Positions 8,060-17,684 of a stretch of 64,000 bases of DNA are shown one piece after another. The DNA is taken from NCBI GenBank assembly GCA_022844105.1, contig JALHMJ010000014.1, forward strand, positions 1 through 64,000, read 5' to 3'. The DNA is from Hyphomicrobium sp. (GTDB taxonomy: Bacteria > Pseudomonadota > Alphaproteobacteria > Rhizobiales > Hyphomicrobiaceae). The notes below the pieces were generated by a model that was not told where the DNA came from, did no database searches, and saw nothing but the letters and a program-made list of their open reading frames with translations. A program made the translations under genes and the position numbers. How positions within the stretch are numbered: the first letter of the stretch is position 1; each line of letters starts with the position of its first letter.

Positions 8060-11000
8060 TTGGTGGATGATCAGCAGCTTGTTCGGGCAAATGCGCAGCG
8101 ATCCCTGACACATGTGCTATCCAGGGACCGGTCATGGATAGGGTCAGGCCTGTGGGGGACAATGCGAGCGCCAGAGATCGGGGAATTCATTGAGCTAAGG
8201 GCACGACCGTGGCTGGTTGAGGCCGTGGATAGCCTCACCGATCGGTCCTCGATTATTTCACTCTCGTGCATAGCCGACGACGCTCAGGGAGAGCGATTGG
8301 ACGTCGTTTGGGATGCCGAACTTGCTCCTATTTTGTCGGAAGGAGATGTCTGGTCTGATGTCGCCCGCGGCGGGATCGACGATGTCCGGACGTTTGCAGG
8401 GTTCCTGAAGACGATTGGCTGGAACACAGCTACGGCTGCTGACAAGGATTTATTCCAAGCGCCTTTTCGTGCCGGTATACGCCTCGACCCCTACCAACTT
8501 CTTCCATTGCGCAAAGCGCTTCAGCTTCCCCGAGTAAATCTGTTGATCGGAGATGACGTAGGTCTTGGCAAGACGGTTGAGGCTGGCCTGGTCCTGCGCG
8601 AGCTTCTCTTGCGGCGACGTGCGCAATTCGTCCTGGTCGCAGCTCCCCCTTCCATGACGCTCCAGTGGAAGGAGGAGCTGGAAACAAAATTTGGTCTCTC
8701 GTTCACGATTATCGATCGCGAGCGACTTTCCGAGCTTCGGAAGCAGCAAGGCTTTGCGGTCAACCCTTGGAGCACTGGCTCGCAATTCATCATCTCTCAT
8801 CGGCTGCTCACCGATGAAACCTATGCCTCTGGCCTACGCAACCGGCTCGACGAGTTTCTGCCCCGAGGGTTGCTTATCCTTGACGAAGCACATCACGCGG
8901 CACCGGCGAGTGGCGCGCGATATGCGATCGACAGCCAATTTACAAAAGCTATTCGTGACCTCGCGGGACGCTTCGAGCATCGCTTGTTTCTTTCTGCCAC
9001 TCCGCACAATGGCCATTCCAATAGCTTCTCGGCCCTCCTCGAGATGTTGGACCCGCAGCGTTTCACGCGAGGTGTCGAGGTGCGCCCGGCTGAACTCCAA
9101 CCAATCATGGTGCGCCGGCTCAAGGCCGATCTTCGCAAGCTCGGTGTTCGCTTTGCGGAGCGCATCATTGAGCCGATCCGGATCGAAGGGTTGCCTGGCA
9201 CGACGCCGGAACTCGCGCTTGCCGGTCTACTCGCCGCCTACCGCGATCTTCGCGAGACACGTATTCGTCAGCTCGCGCCGAGAGAAGTTGCCCAGGCACG
9301 GATCGTCATGGTCGGCCTGCAGCAACGCTTACTCTCTTCGATACCTGCCTTTGCTCGTACTCTGCGAGCGCATAAAAAGTCGCTTGAATCGAAGATCGAG
9401 AAGCAAGACGAGACGGCAATTTCCGAGAATGTTGCAAGGCAGTTGACCACATCGTTCGAGGAGGACGAAGAAGCCACCGCAGCACTTGGAGCGACTGCCG
9501 ACAACGATGAGGCAATTGAGGCCGCGACCGCTTTGGGCGTTCAAGGAGCCTCGATCGCACAGCTTAAGAAGGAATTGGACGCCGTTGAAGTGATGCTTCG
9601 GCTGGCCCAATCCAATGCGACGAAGCCTGACATGAAAGTCGCGCGGCTTGTCGCCTGGATCCGATCGAACATGTTGGCCGGCAAAGTGTGGAACGATCGC
9701 CGCGTGATCATTTTCACTGAATGGGAAGATACTCGGATTTGGCTGGAACGGCAGCTTCGCGAGGCGCTGGACGACACCAATCAGGTCGATGAGCGGATCG
9801 GTGTTTATTCTGGTATCACCGGTCAGGATCGGCGCGAGGAGATCAAGCGGCAATTCAATGCCGATCCCAGTGATGAGCCCCTGCGCATTCTGATCTGCAC
9901 CGATGCCGCTCGCGAAGGCATCAACCTCCAGACGCGATGCTATGATCTGTTCCACTTCGACCTTCCGTGGAATCCTTCGCGGCTAGAGCAGCGCAACGGC
10001 CGGATCGATCGCAAGCTGCAACCGGCCTCCCAAGTCTTCTGTCGGTATTTCGACTATGTCCAGCGCCCGGAGGACATCGTGTTGCGAGCGCTCGTCGATA
10101 AGACCGAGACCATCCGCCAAGAGCTGGGCGCCATCGGGCAAGTCATCGAGTCCCGGATTTCCGATGAGCTACTGACCAAGGGCATCTCACGCGCTGAGGC
10201 GGAGAAGCTGGCTTCGTTCATCAAGGGTGCCGACAACGATGCCTTCGTGAAACGGGCCAAGGCGGAAATGGACGATGAGGAGCAAGCCCGGCACGCGCGG
10301 CTCGAGAAGGAGAATGTCGATCTCAATGCCGCATTGGAGCGCTCGCGCAAGCGGGTTGGCGTGGATTCAGTCGAGCTTGAGCAGGTTCTCGCCACAGCTC
10401 TGGAGCGTGCTGGCGTGGCTCTCGATCAGTGTTGCGCAGACAATGTGGGCCGAGTGGTTACCTATCAGCTCGATCCGCAGCATCCGGCCTTCGCGCGCGA
10501 TAAGAGCTGGGCCGAGGCCTTCGATGACCTCCGCACGAGACGCCGGCGTCGAACAGAAGGCTACAAATCTTGGCGGGATGCTACCCCGGTCCGCCGCATC
10601 GCATTCGAGCCCCCAATCATGGAGAATGATTGCGACGCGCCCGATGTGATCCAAGTCCATCTCGAGCACCGGTTGGTTCGTCGCTTGTTGTCGCGCTTCC
10701 TGTCGCAAGGGTTCCAGTCGAGCCTCAATCGTGCCTGCGTTATGCTTGCCAACGTCGCGCGCCCACGACTTGTCTTGCTTGGCAGGCTCTCGCTTTACGG
10801 CCCTGGCGCAATTCGATTGCACGAAGAGATCCTGAGCGTCACTGCTGAATGGAGCGACAAGGACCGCGAGAAACGACCACTTCGTCCATTCCAAGAGGCA
10901 GGCGAGCAAACCACGCTGGAGCAGCTAAATGCGGCGCTGCGCGATGCCCGGCCCGCGAGTTTAGACGCCATCACCCGCCTCACCGCCCTGTCTGCAGCCG

Positions 11001-11359
11001 ATATTCGCGACTTGGCGCCGGAAATCGAGCGCCGCGCCGCCTCAGCCGAGAAGGAGGCTCGCGCCGACCTCAAACAGCGCGGTGAGAAGGAAGCGGAAAG
11101 CCTGCAAAAGTTGATCGAGCAGCAACGTGAACGGCTTCGCAAAGCTGATCAAAAATTCGACGCGGATCAGCTTGAGATGAACCTTAAAGATGAAGACCTA
11201 CGTCAACGCGAGGCAGATCGTCAGCACTGGCGCCGCAGGCTTGACCGCATCGAAAAGGAGTTAGTCGAGGAGCCACAACGCATTCGCGACTCATACGAGG
11301 TCAAAGCTCAACGCCTTGAGCCGGTCGGGCTCGTCTATCTCTGGCCGAGCGTGGAATAA
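8060..11359 (+). CDS. drmD: DISARM protein DrmD, SNF2-family helicase
   Basis: A 1,099-residue SNF2-type ATPase. The Walker A segment GDDVGLGKT lies at about residues 164-172 and the Walker B/DEAH box (LILDEAHH) near 273; the helicase C-terminal domain has TDAAREGINLQ and the motif VI segment LEQRNGRIDR near 640. A long charged, coiled-coil-like region fills the last 300 residues. In class 1 DISARM, a phage-restriction system, DrmD stands upstream of the methylase DrmMI, as here (stop to start spacing five bases). The start is uncertain: the frame opens with TTG then GTG (8060, 8063) and no strong ribosome binding site is seen. The identity rests on the helicase type plus the following drmMI, drmA and drmB genes. 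Confidence 0.85.
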   Translation: MVDDQQLVRANAQRSLTHVLSRDRSWIGSGLWGTMRAPEIGEFIELRARPWLVEAVDSLTDRSSIISLSCIADDAQGERLDVVWDAELAPILSEGDVWSDVARGGIDDVRTFAGFLKTIGWNTATAADKDLFQAPFRAGIRLDPYQLLPLRKALQLPRVNLLIGDDVGLGKTVEAGLVLRELLLRRRAQFVLVAAPPSMTLQWKEELETKFGLSFTIIDRERLSELRKQQGFAVNPWSTGSQFIISHRLLTDETYASGLRNRLDEFLPRGLLILDEAHHAAPASGARYAIDSQFTKAIRDLAGRFEHRLFLSATPHNGHSNSFSALLEMLDPQRFTRGVEVRPAELQPIMVRRLKADLRKLGVRFAERIIEPIRIEGLPGTTPELALAGLLAAYRDLRETRIRQLAPREVAQARIVMVGLQQRLLSSIPAFARTLRAHKKSLESKIEKQDETAISENVARQLTTSFEEDEEATAALGATADNDEAIEAATALGVQGASIAQLKKELDAVEVMLRLAQSNATKPDMKVARLVAWIRSNMLAGKVWNDRRVIIFTEWEDTRIWLERQLREALDDTNQVDERIGVYSGITGQDRREEIKRQFNADPSDEPLRILICTDAAREGINLQTRCYDLFHFDLPWNPSRLEQRNGRIDRKLQPASQVFCRYFDYVQRPEDIVLRALVDKTETIRQELGAIGQVIESRISDELLTKGISRAEAEKLASFIKGADNDAFVKRAKAEMDDEEQARHARLEKENVDLNAALERSRKRVGVDSVELEQVLATALERAGVALDQCCADNVGRVVTYQLDPQHPAFARDKSWAEAFDDLRTRRRRRTEGYKSWRDATPVRRIAFEPPIMENDCDAPDVIQVHLEHRLVRRLLSRFLSQGFQSSLNRACVMLANVARPRLVLLGRLSLYGPGAIRLHEEILSVTAEWSDKDREKRPLRPFQEAGEQTTLEQLNAALRDARPASLDAITRLTALSAADIRDLAPEIERRAASAEKEARADLKQRGEKEAESLQKLIEQQRERLRKADQKFDADQLEMNLKDEDLRQREADRQHWRRRLDRIEKELVEEPQRIRDSYEVKAQRLEPVGLVYLWPSVE

Positions 11360-11364
11360 GCACC

Positions 11365-14300
11365 ATGTCAGAAACTAAAAATCCCGAACTGGTCTGGCTC
11401 GATCACGTACAGCCCGTTGGTCTCGTCGTTGCGCGCGCAGTTCTCGACGAACTCGGACTTGTCCCGGCGCAGCAGACAGCGCCAGATAATGCGCGTGTGA
11501 GCGAGTATCTTAACGTCGACAAGCCAGGCCCAGCGCTGACCGATGCCTGGGGTTTCGTGCATCAAGTCCTAGGCTGGGACGCGACGAGCGTGATCGGAAT
11601 TCCCGGAGGCCCCACAGTCCCAGCTGAACTGTGCCGTGTGCTGCCCGAGCATCATGTCACGCTGCAACCGACGTGGGCGATCAAAGGCGCGCGAGGCGAG
11701 CAAGAGCCCGAATGGCAGGCGCTCGTGCGCATTGAGGACCAAGGCACTGATCCTGATGAGCGCGGGGCGCTTGCTGGCTGGGAAGCTACGCCACTGCAAC
11801 GGTTCGAACGCCTGCTTCGCGAGACGGGCGTGCCGATAGGCGTTCTGATTGCCGATTTCGAGCGCGACGGTCACAAGCATGCCGAGCTCCGTCTGATCTA
11901 TGCGCCGGCGGGCGAAACCTCGGGATGGCTTGGTTGGCCGCTGCTGCCTCTCGCCACGGTGGCCGGTCGCCCGATGCTCGGCGGCATGAAGTTGCTGCTA
12001 GATCAGCACAGTTTGTTCACGAACCGGCGCGAAACCCGGCTACCGCAAGTGCTCGACGCGAGCCGCAAAGCGCAGGCCTCGGTATCAACCGAACTTTCCG
12101 GCCAAGTGCTTGGCGCGCTGCATGCGTTGCTACGCGGATTGCACGCCGCCGATCCGAAGTTGATCGAGGACCTCGCAGCCAAGCATCCGCACCACCTGTA
12201 TGAAGGTCTGCTCACGGTCCTGATGCGGCTTGTGTTCATCCTCTACGCCGAGGATCGCGACCTGATGCCGTCGAAGACGGACGGGCGCTCGAAGACACTC
12301 TACGAACAGGGCTACTCACTTCGCGGCCTTTACGCCAAGCTCATCGAGGACGAGGCGCTCTATCCTGACACCATGGACGAGCGGCTCGGCGGCTGGGGTC
12401 GACTGCTCGCTCTGTTCCGCCTTGTCCACAAAGGGCACCCTTCGGGCTGGATCAAAGGGCGCGGCGGCAAGCTGTTCGATGCGGACGAGTTTCCGTTCCT
12501 TGAGGGTCGGCATAAGAAGGAAGATGCGCCTCGCGTCCTGCACGTGCGGGACGGATCGATCCTGCGCATCCTGCGCGGACTAATGACATTGAAGGGCGAG
12601 CGGTTGTCCTACCGCACGCTCGATGTTGAGCAGATTGGTTCGGTCTACGAAACGGTGATGGGCTTCACGGTCGAAGCCACAGCGGGCCGTGCGCTCGCCA
12701 TCAAGGCCGGCAAGAACAACCGCGTGCCGGTGTTTGTCGATCTTGATGCAGTGGTCGCCAAGAAGCCCAAGGATCGGGTCAAGGCATTGAAGGACGACTA
12801 CAGCCGGTCGAGCGTCAATGCCAACCAGAAGCGCGCCGTTGAAGAAGCCAAAACTTCTGCTGACTTGGAGAAGGCACTTGAGGGTCTCATTGACGAGCGC
12901 GGCTCTCCAGGAGGCATTCCGGCTGCACCTAATACGCCGATCCTGCAGCCGACCGATGAGCGACGCCGCACGGGCAGCCACTACACACCACGCACTCTGA
13001 CAGAACCAATTGTGCGTCATGCGCTGGAACCTGCGTTCGAGCGATTGGGCCCTGACGCCACTGCCGAAGATGTTTTGAACCTGAAGGTGTGCGACCCGGC
13101 GATGGGATCGGGTGCGTTCCTCGTCGAAGCATGCCGGCAGATCGCGGCACGATTGGTGAAAACGTGGGCGCGGTGGCCGGAAGCCCGGCCGAAGATCCCG
13201 CTCGACGAGGACGAGGAGCTGCACGCCAAGCGGATCGTCGCGCAGCGCTGCCTCTATGGCGTTGACAAGAACCCGATGGCGACCGACCTCGCCAAGCTGT
13301 CGCTTTGGCTTGCCACACTGGCGCGGGATCACGAGTTTGAGTTCGTCGATCACGCTCTGAAAACGGGCGACAGTCTTGTTGGGCTGACAAACGATCAGGT
13401 CGCGGCGACGACGTGGGAAACCGACAAAATGGGGCTTCCCCTGTTCCGCAAGCTGGTGGCTGACCGGATCAAGGAAAGCAGTAAGGGCCGCCAAGAAATC
13501 CGCGACGCGCCGGACGACGTGTTCCGCGCGGTGCAGGAAGCGCGGCACCGGAACGCGGAGGAACGCATCACGCCTATTCGCGTCGTCGGTGATGCCATCA
13601 TCTCGGCGTTCTTTGCTGAAGCGAAAACGAAGGCCCGGGAGAAGGAGCGGCAACGCATCGAAAGCCTTCTGACCGGCAAGTTGGAGATGAACCTCGTCGA
13701 GTTGTTTTCGTCGGCTCGGCGGCTCTCCGTGGGCGACCACCCGATCCGACCATTCCACTGGCAGCTCGAGTTCCCCGAGGTGTTCGAGGGGAAGAACGCG
13801 GGCTTCGATGCCATGGTCGGTAATCCACCATTTATGGGAGGCACAGTAATATCGGCGCACTTGGGTATGCGCTACTTCGATTTTCTCACCTCAATGTACT
13901 CTGGCGCCTCTCATCATTGCGATCTAATCGCCTATTTTTTTAGAAGGGCATATGCGCTTCTGCGAGCGAATGGCGTTTTGGGGCTGATCGCGACCAATAC
14001 GGTCTCGCAGGGTGATACTCGCGAGGGTGGACTTCTACAGTTGTTAAGCGAGGGAGCAACCATCATTAGGGCGCTTCGCCGGTACTCATGGCCCGGCGAG
14101 GCAGCCGTTATTGTAAGCGTGATACACATCAAGAAGGGCCCAACTGACAGTGGAATTATGCTCGATTCTCGCCCGGCCTCGAGAGTATCCGCCTACCTTG
14201 TTGACGGAGGCCAGGACGCATCGCCCAGGAGACTTGCGCAAAATCCGTACATTTCGCTAGGCTCTAAGATTTACGGGCAGGGCTTCTTATTCAGCTCAAC

Positions 14301-15306
14301 AGACAAGGGCGCATCGTCACCGGAGGATCGACTATCAATCATTGCTGAGCATCCGCTTCTCAACTGTCGCATCCTGCCTTACGTCGGCGGGGATGAGGTC
14401 AACTCCGACCCAGTGCACGCAGCAAACCGTTATGTAATTTACTTGAGCGACATCGAAAATGAGGATCAGCTCGTTGACCTTGATCCGTTGACCACCATCG
14501 TTCGCGAGAAGGTGAAGCCAGAGCGAATGAGGTTGGGCAACAACCCAAATAGCATCCCGTTGAAGAAGAAGTGGTGGGCATATCAGGCTCACCGTCCCGA
14601 GCTATACCGGCGGGTGGCCAAATGCCGATTTGTGATAGGCATATCGCAAACAACAAAATATATCTGCTTTGCGAGACTTCGAACGGGTCTGGTGTATTCG
14701 CAGAAGCTAAACATCGTTGCATCAGACAGTTGGGCGCTGTTTGGCAGCCTACAATCCAGGCTACATGAGCATTGGGCACTGGTGTTCGGCTCCACACTGG
14801 AAGACAGGCCCGTGTATACCATTGCTGATTGCTATCAGACATTCGCTTTTCCTCCGCGATACGTCAGCGAGAGCGACCTGGAGACCACCGGACATGCATA
14901 TCACGAGCACCGCGCTGCCCTCATGGTCGCCCGCAACGAAGGGTTGACCAAAACGTACAACCGTTTCCACGATCCAAACGAAAACAGCACGGACATCGTC
15001 AAGCTGCGCGAGCTGCACGACGCCATGGACCGTGCCGTTCTCACCGCTTACGGCTGGACCGACCTCGCCGAGCGCATTGCCACCGATCCCGACGCCAAGG
15101 CGCGCCACCTCACCGAAGATACCGAGGACGACCATAAATATCAGGGTCGCTACTTCTGGCCCGCCGCCATCCGCGACGAAGTCCTCGCCCGCCTTCTCGC
15201 CCTCAACGCCGAGCGCGCCGAGCAAGAGCGGCTGGCGGGACTTGAGCCAGTCGCAGGCGACGATGACAGTGACGATCCAGAAGAGTCGGACGAGGAAGCC
15301 GCATAG
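11365..15306 (+). CDS. drmMI: DISARM adenine methyltransferase DrmMI
   Basis: A very large N6-adenine methyltransferase of 1,313 residues. The SAM-binding motif (DPAMGSGAFLVEA) lies near residue 576 and the catalytic NPPF motif near 819, the gamma-type order. The N-terminal 500 residues resemble those of large Eco57I/PglX-like enzymes. In DISARM the methylase marks host DNA so that it is spared. The part downstream of NPPF (about 13,830-14,850), where target recognition should reside, is visibly AT-richer than both flanks, suggesting a swapped recognition domain. The C-terminus is acidic. It follows drmD by five bases. BREX PglX was considered, but no pglZ or brxC gene accompanies it. Confidence 0.85.
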   Translation: MSETKNPELVWLDHVQPVGLVVARAVLDELGLVPAQQTAPDNARVSEYLNVDKPGPALTDAWGFVHQVLGWDATSVIGIPGGPTVPAELCRVLPEHHVTLQPTWAIKGARGEQEPEWQALVRIEDQGTDPDERGALAGWEATPLQRFERLLRETGVPIGVLIADFERDGHKHAELRLIYAPAGETSGWLGWPLLPLATVAGRPMLGGMKLLLDQHSLFTNRRETRLPQVLDASRKAQASVSTELSGQVLGALHALLRGLHAADPKLIEDLAAKHPHHLYEGLLTVLMRLVFILYAEDRDLMPSKTDGRSKTLYEQGYSLRGLYAKLIEDEALYPDTMDERLGGWGRLLALFRLVHKGHPSGWIKGRGGKLFDADEFPFLEGRHKKEDAPRVLHVRDGSILRILRGLMTLKGERLSYRTLDVEQIGSVYETVMGFTVEATAGRALAIKAGKNNRVPVFVDLDAVVAKKPKDRVKALKDDYSRSSVNANQKRAVEEAKTSADLEKALEGLIDERGSPGGIPAAPNTPILQPTDERRRTGSHYTPRTLTEPIVRHALEPAFERLGPDATAEDVLNLKVCDPAMGSGAFLVEACRQIAARLVKTWARWPEARPKIPLDEDEELHAKRIVAQRCLYGVDKNPMATDLAKLSLWLATLARDHEFEFVDHALKTGDSLVGLTNDQVAATTWETDKMGLPLFRKLVADRIKESSKGRQEIRDAPDDVFRAVQEARHRNAEERITPIRVVGDAIISAFFAEAKTKAREKERQRIESLLTGKLEMNLVELFSSARRLSVGDHPIRPFHWQLEFPEVFEGKNAGFDAMVGNPPFMGGTVISAHLGMRYFDFLTSMYSGASHHCDLIAYFFRRAYALLRANGVLGLIATNTVSQGDTREGGLLQLLSEGATIIRALRRYSWPGEAAVIVSVIHIKKGPTDSGIMLDSRPASRVSAYLVDGGQDASPRRLAQNPYISLGSKIYGQGFLFSSTDKGASSPEDRLSIIAEHPLLNCRILPYVGGDEVNSDPVHAANRYVIYLSDIENEDQLVDLDPLTTIVREKVKPERMRLGNNPNSIPLKKKWWAYQAHRPELYRRVAKCRFVIGISQTTKYICFARLRTGLVYSQKLNIVASDSWALFGSLQSRLHEHWALVFGSTLEDRPVYTIADCYQTFAFPPRYVSESDLETTGHAYHEHRAALMVARNEGLTKTYNRFHDPNENSTDIVKLRELHDAMDRAVLTAYGWTDLAERIATDPDAKARHLTEDTEDDHKYQGRYFWPAAIRDEVLARLLALNAERAEQERLAGLEPVAGDDDSDDPEESDEEAA

Positions 15307-15321
15307 CAAAAAGGGGGCGAG

Positions 15322-15945
15322 ATGGGCGGGATCAGCGACGATCAAGTTGAATGGGCTATTGTCCATCGCCTCAAGGCGATGCTCGATGACCCGCCGAAAA
15401 CGGAGTTCAACGTCACGCAGGCGTTCGCACACTTCGCCGCGATCCTCCTCTGGACCAAGAACCGTGCGCGGATCGGTGATCGCAATCCACGCCCCGACGA
15501 TCCTGGGGCTGAACTAAGAGATCGGTTGAACGGGGTCACGATTTTTGACGCTCCCTGGCACCTGTCGAAAGTTCATCCTGCCTTCCCGAAGGCGCCTGCC
15601 AATGAGTTTCAGCCGGAAGTCGGGCCCATCAACGGAGACTTTGAGGGACTGACTGCGGCTCAATTCCTCAAGTGGCTGCGCGATGCGCTCGCCCACGGTG
15701 ACGGCCGATCCATACTTCCGCTGCACAAGCCCTCGTTGCGCTACGACAAGACTTGGCTGGCGGGCTCCAAGATCGCGTTCAGCGAGGAGCGGGGCAGTCC
15801 CCGCATCCTGACGCTCCACCTCTATCACCAAGACATGATCCGAATCGGCAAAGCACTCGCCGACGACTTCTGCCGTGCGTTGGGTCGGGATGACGAGCGC
15901 TTCGAAGCGGACGCAAAAAAGCTGGTCTTGGAGGCCGCGGAATAG
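15322..15945 (+). CDS. HEPN-like protein in the DISARM operon
   Basis: A 207-residue soluble protein with a good ribosome binding site (AGGGGGCGAG) before its ATG, 15 bases after drmMI. The motif RDALAHGD at about residues 120-127 matches the Rx4H signature of HEPN-fold proteins; the flanking pattern (FLKWLRDALAHGDGRSI) is close to that of the HEPN-like protein at 2441-3052. A C-terminal helix-rich tail follows. It is not a known core DISARM component. It could be an accessory toxin-like RNase or an inactive partner of the methylase. Function is inferred only from motif and position. Confidence 0.65.
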   Translation: MGGISDDQVEWAIVHRLKAMLDDPPKTEFNVTQAFAHFAAILLWTKNRARIGDRNPRPDDPGAELRDRLNGVTIFDAPWHLSKVHPAFPKAPANEFQPEVGPINGDFEGLTAAQFLKWLRDALAHGDGRSILPLHKPSLRYDKTWLAGSKIAFSEERGSPRILTLHLYHQDMIRIGKALADDFCRALGRDDERFEADAKKLVLEAAE

Positions 15946-16033
15946 CGCAAGTCCAGCCCCGCCAATCGGCCAGAATCTACCAACCTATTGATTTTTAGCA
16001 ATTTGTACCGGGACTGAACCACTACAGAAGATT

Positions 16034-16057
16034 TCTTGCAAAATTCTTGTTGCAAGA
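16034..16057. promoter_or_regulatory. Inverted repeat, likely operator of the XRE regulator
   Basis: TCTTGCAA at 16034-16041 and TTGCAAGA at 16050-16057 form a perfect inverted repeat with an eight-base spacer; further TTCTTG/ATCTTG copies lie inside and just after it. The repeat ends 13 bases before the start codon of an XRE-family regulator and so is a good candidate for autoregulation. It lies in the only long gap (125 bases) within the DISARM operon, which suggests a separate promoter here. Confidence 0.5.
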
Positions 16058-16070
16058 TTATCTTGCGCCT

Positions 16071-17162
16071 ATGTCTAGCACAATCGGCATCCGTCTGAAG
16101 GCCCTTCGGGAAGAGCGCAAGCTCTCCCAGGACGAGGTCGCGCGTATGTTCGGCTTCAAGGATCGCCAGACGGTTTCTGCGATCGAGACAGGGGAGCGCC
16201 GACTCTCGGCCGATGAACTGGTGCTGGCTGTCGAAAAACTAGGAGCGTCGCTCGAGTACTTCACCGAACCGTTCATTCTCGCCGGCGAGGGCAAATTTTC
16301 CTGGCGCCAGTCGAATGTCTCGGGTGCTGAGCTGAGTTCTTACGAGCGGGTGGCCGGTCGCTGGATTGCTGCCCTGCGCGTGCTCGCTCCCCAGGTCGGC
16401 AAGCCCGCCCCGGTGCTCCGCCAATCTCTGAAGCTCACTTCAAAAAGCCGCTTTGAGGATGCGATGGAAGCTGGTGAGCGGTTCGCGGCGGATTTCGAAC
16501 TGGGCGATGTTCCCGCCGAGCGATTGGCGGATGTCATGGAGCGTAAGCTCGGCATCCTGGTCCTCATGGTCGATGCCACGAAAGGCATTTCGGGCGCGGC
16601 TTGTCGTCTTCCAGATTTCGATACGGTCCTGATCAATCGGAATGAAGTGGCTAGCCGACGTCACTTCGATCTCGCGCACGAGTTGTTCCATATTCTCACG
16701 TGGGACACGATGCCGCCCGCGCGCGTTGAAGACGCCTCGGAGCAAAGCAACAACCGTGTCGAGCAGTTGGCCAATGCTTTCGCTTCGGCTGTTTTGATGC
16801 CGATTGCGGTGCTCGATCGTTTTGGTTCGTGGGATCGCGATATTGGTGCACGTCTCAACAAAGCGGCTGATAAACTAAGTGTCACAGCCACAGCACTGAA
16901 ATGGCGCCTCGTGGCGACGGGCAAGCTGGATGCAGCGGAAGCCAAGAAGATCTCGGATGCGTCTTTGCGCAACAACGGAAGCAAGATTGCCAAGGTCAAA
17001 GCTCCGCTTCTTTACTCCAAACCGTTCCTCGAAGTGATCGTACTCGCGATCGACGAAGGCCGGCTTTCACTGCGCAAGGCCGCTAATCTGCTCGACACCT
17101 CGATTGAAAAGCTATCCGAACTCTGCACCGCGTACGGGTTAGATGCGCCGGCGGAGCTATGA
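16071..17162 (+). CDS. XRE regulator fused to ImmA/IrrE metallopeptidase
   Basis: The 363-residue protein begins with an XRE-type helix-turn-helix (residues 5-60, with LSQDEVARMFG and TVSAIETGER) and continues into an ImmA/IrrE-type zinc peptidase with the HELFH motif at about residue 202. Such fusions typically repress their own locus and may cleave a partner on a stress signal, as ImmA does in ICEBs1. The start at ATG 16071 places the helix-turn-helix at the N-terminus; an upstream frame extension lacks support. The gene is followed after six bases by a PIN-domain gene and preceded by a palindromic operator candidate. It probably controls either the PIN protein or the downstream drmA-drmB genes. 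Confidence 0.85.
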   Translation: MSSTIGIRLKALREERKLSQDEVARMFGFKDRQTVSAIETGERRLSADELVLAVEKLGASLEYFTEPFILAGEGKFSWRQSNVSGAELSSYERVAGRWIAALRVLAPQVGKPAPVLRQSLKLTSKSRFEDAMEAGERFAADFELGDVPAERLADVMERKLGILVLMVDATKGISGAACRLPDFDTVLINRNEVASRRHFDLAHELFHILTWDTMPPARVEDASEQSNNRVEQLANAFASAVLMPIAVLDRFGSWDRDIGARLNKAADKLSVTATALKWRLVATGKLDAAEAKKISDASLRNNGSKIAKVKAPLLYSKPFLEVIVLAIDEGRLSLRKAANLLDTSIEKLSELCTAYGLDAPAEL

Positions 17163-17168
17163 CGCGAC

Positions 17169-17684
17169 ATGGCTCGATATCGGGGAACGGTTCTGGTGGA
17201 TACCAATGTGATCCTCGAATGTTGGCGCATCGGCGCCTGGCGGGCACTTTCGAACGGCTACAAGATCGAGACTGTCGAGGATTGCGTGATTGAAACACAG
17301 ACCGGGTATCAGCGACGCGATCCCGCACAACAGATCGACGAGAAAGAACTACGCGCTTCGCTGGCAGCCGCGCATGCGGTGACCACCAAAGAGCGCGCAG
17401 TGGCCGCGCTTCGTGATCCACTGTTCTCGTCTCTCGACGTTGGAGAACGATCCTTGTGGGCCTATGCACTGAGCCGCACCGAGACCTGGGTACTGTGCGG
17501 GCCTGACAAGGCAAGTCTCCGCTTCGGAATTAAGTGCGGTTTTCGCGACCGGCTGGTGGCCCTTGAGCGATTGCTCAAGGATGCGGGCTATAAGCCGAAG
17601 GGACTAAAGTTGGCCTATTCATGCGCTTGGCTGGATAAAACGCTTGGGCAGCTGGTGCTCTTGGAAGGAGTGAAGAAGCCATGA
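17169..17684 (+). CDS. PIN-domain protein, putative RNase
   Basis: A 171-residue protein with PIN-fold acidic residues: VLVDTN at residues 8-13 (D11), an IET glutamate near residue 42, LDVGE near residue 100 and CGPD near residue 120. PIN proteins are Mg-dependent RNases, often toxins. It is encoded six bases after the XRE/ImmA gene and overlaps the drmA start by four bases (ATGA), so it is translated as part of the DISARM operon. The pair resembles a toxin with its regulator-protease. Whether it takes part in DISARM or only rides along cannot be read from the sequence. Confidence 0.7.
   Translation: MARYRGTVLVDTNVILECWRIGAWRALSNGYKIETVEDCVIETQTGYQRRDPAQQIDEKELRASLAAAHAVTTKERAVAALRDPLFSSLDVGERSLWAYALSRTETWVLCGPDKASLRFGIKCGFRDRLVALERLLKDAGYKPKGLKLAYSCAWLDKTLGQLVLLEGVKKP

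Noticed and set aside
12580-13860. Minus-strand frame of 426 codons opposite drmMI
   Set aside because: It lies under the methylase motifs and lacks any domain; a shadow of GC-rich codon use.
11365-15306. Possible BREX PglX methylase
   Set aside because: The neighbours are drmD, drmA and drmB, and no pglZ, brxC or brxL gene is present.
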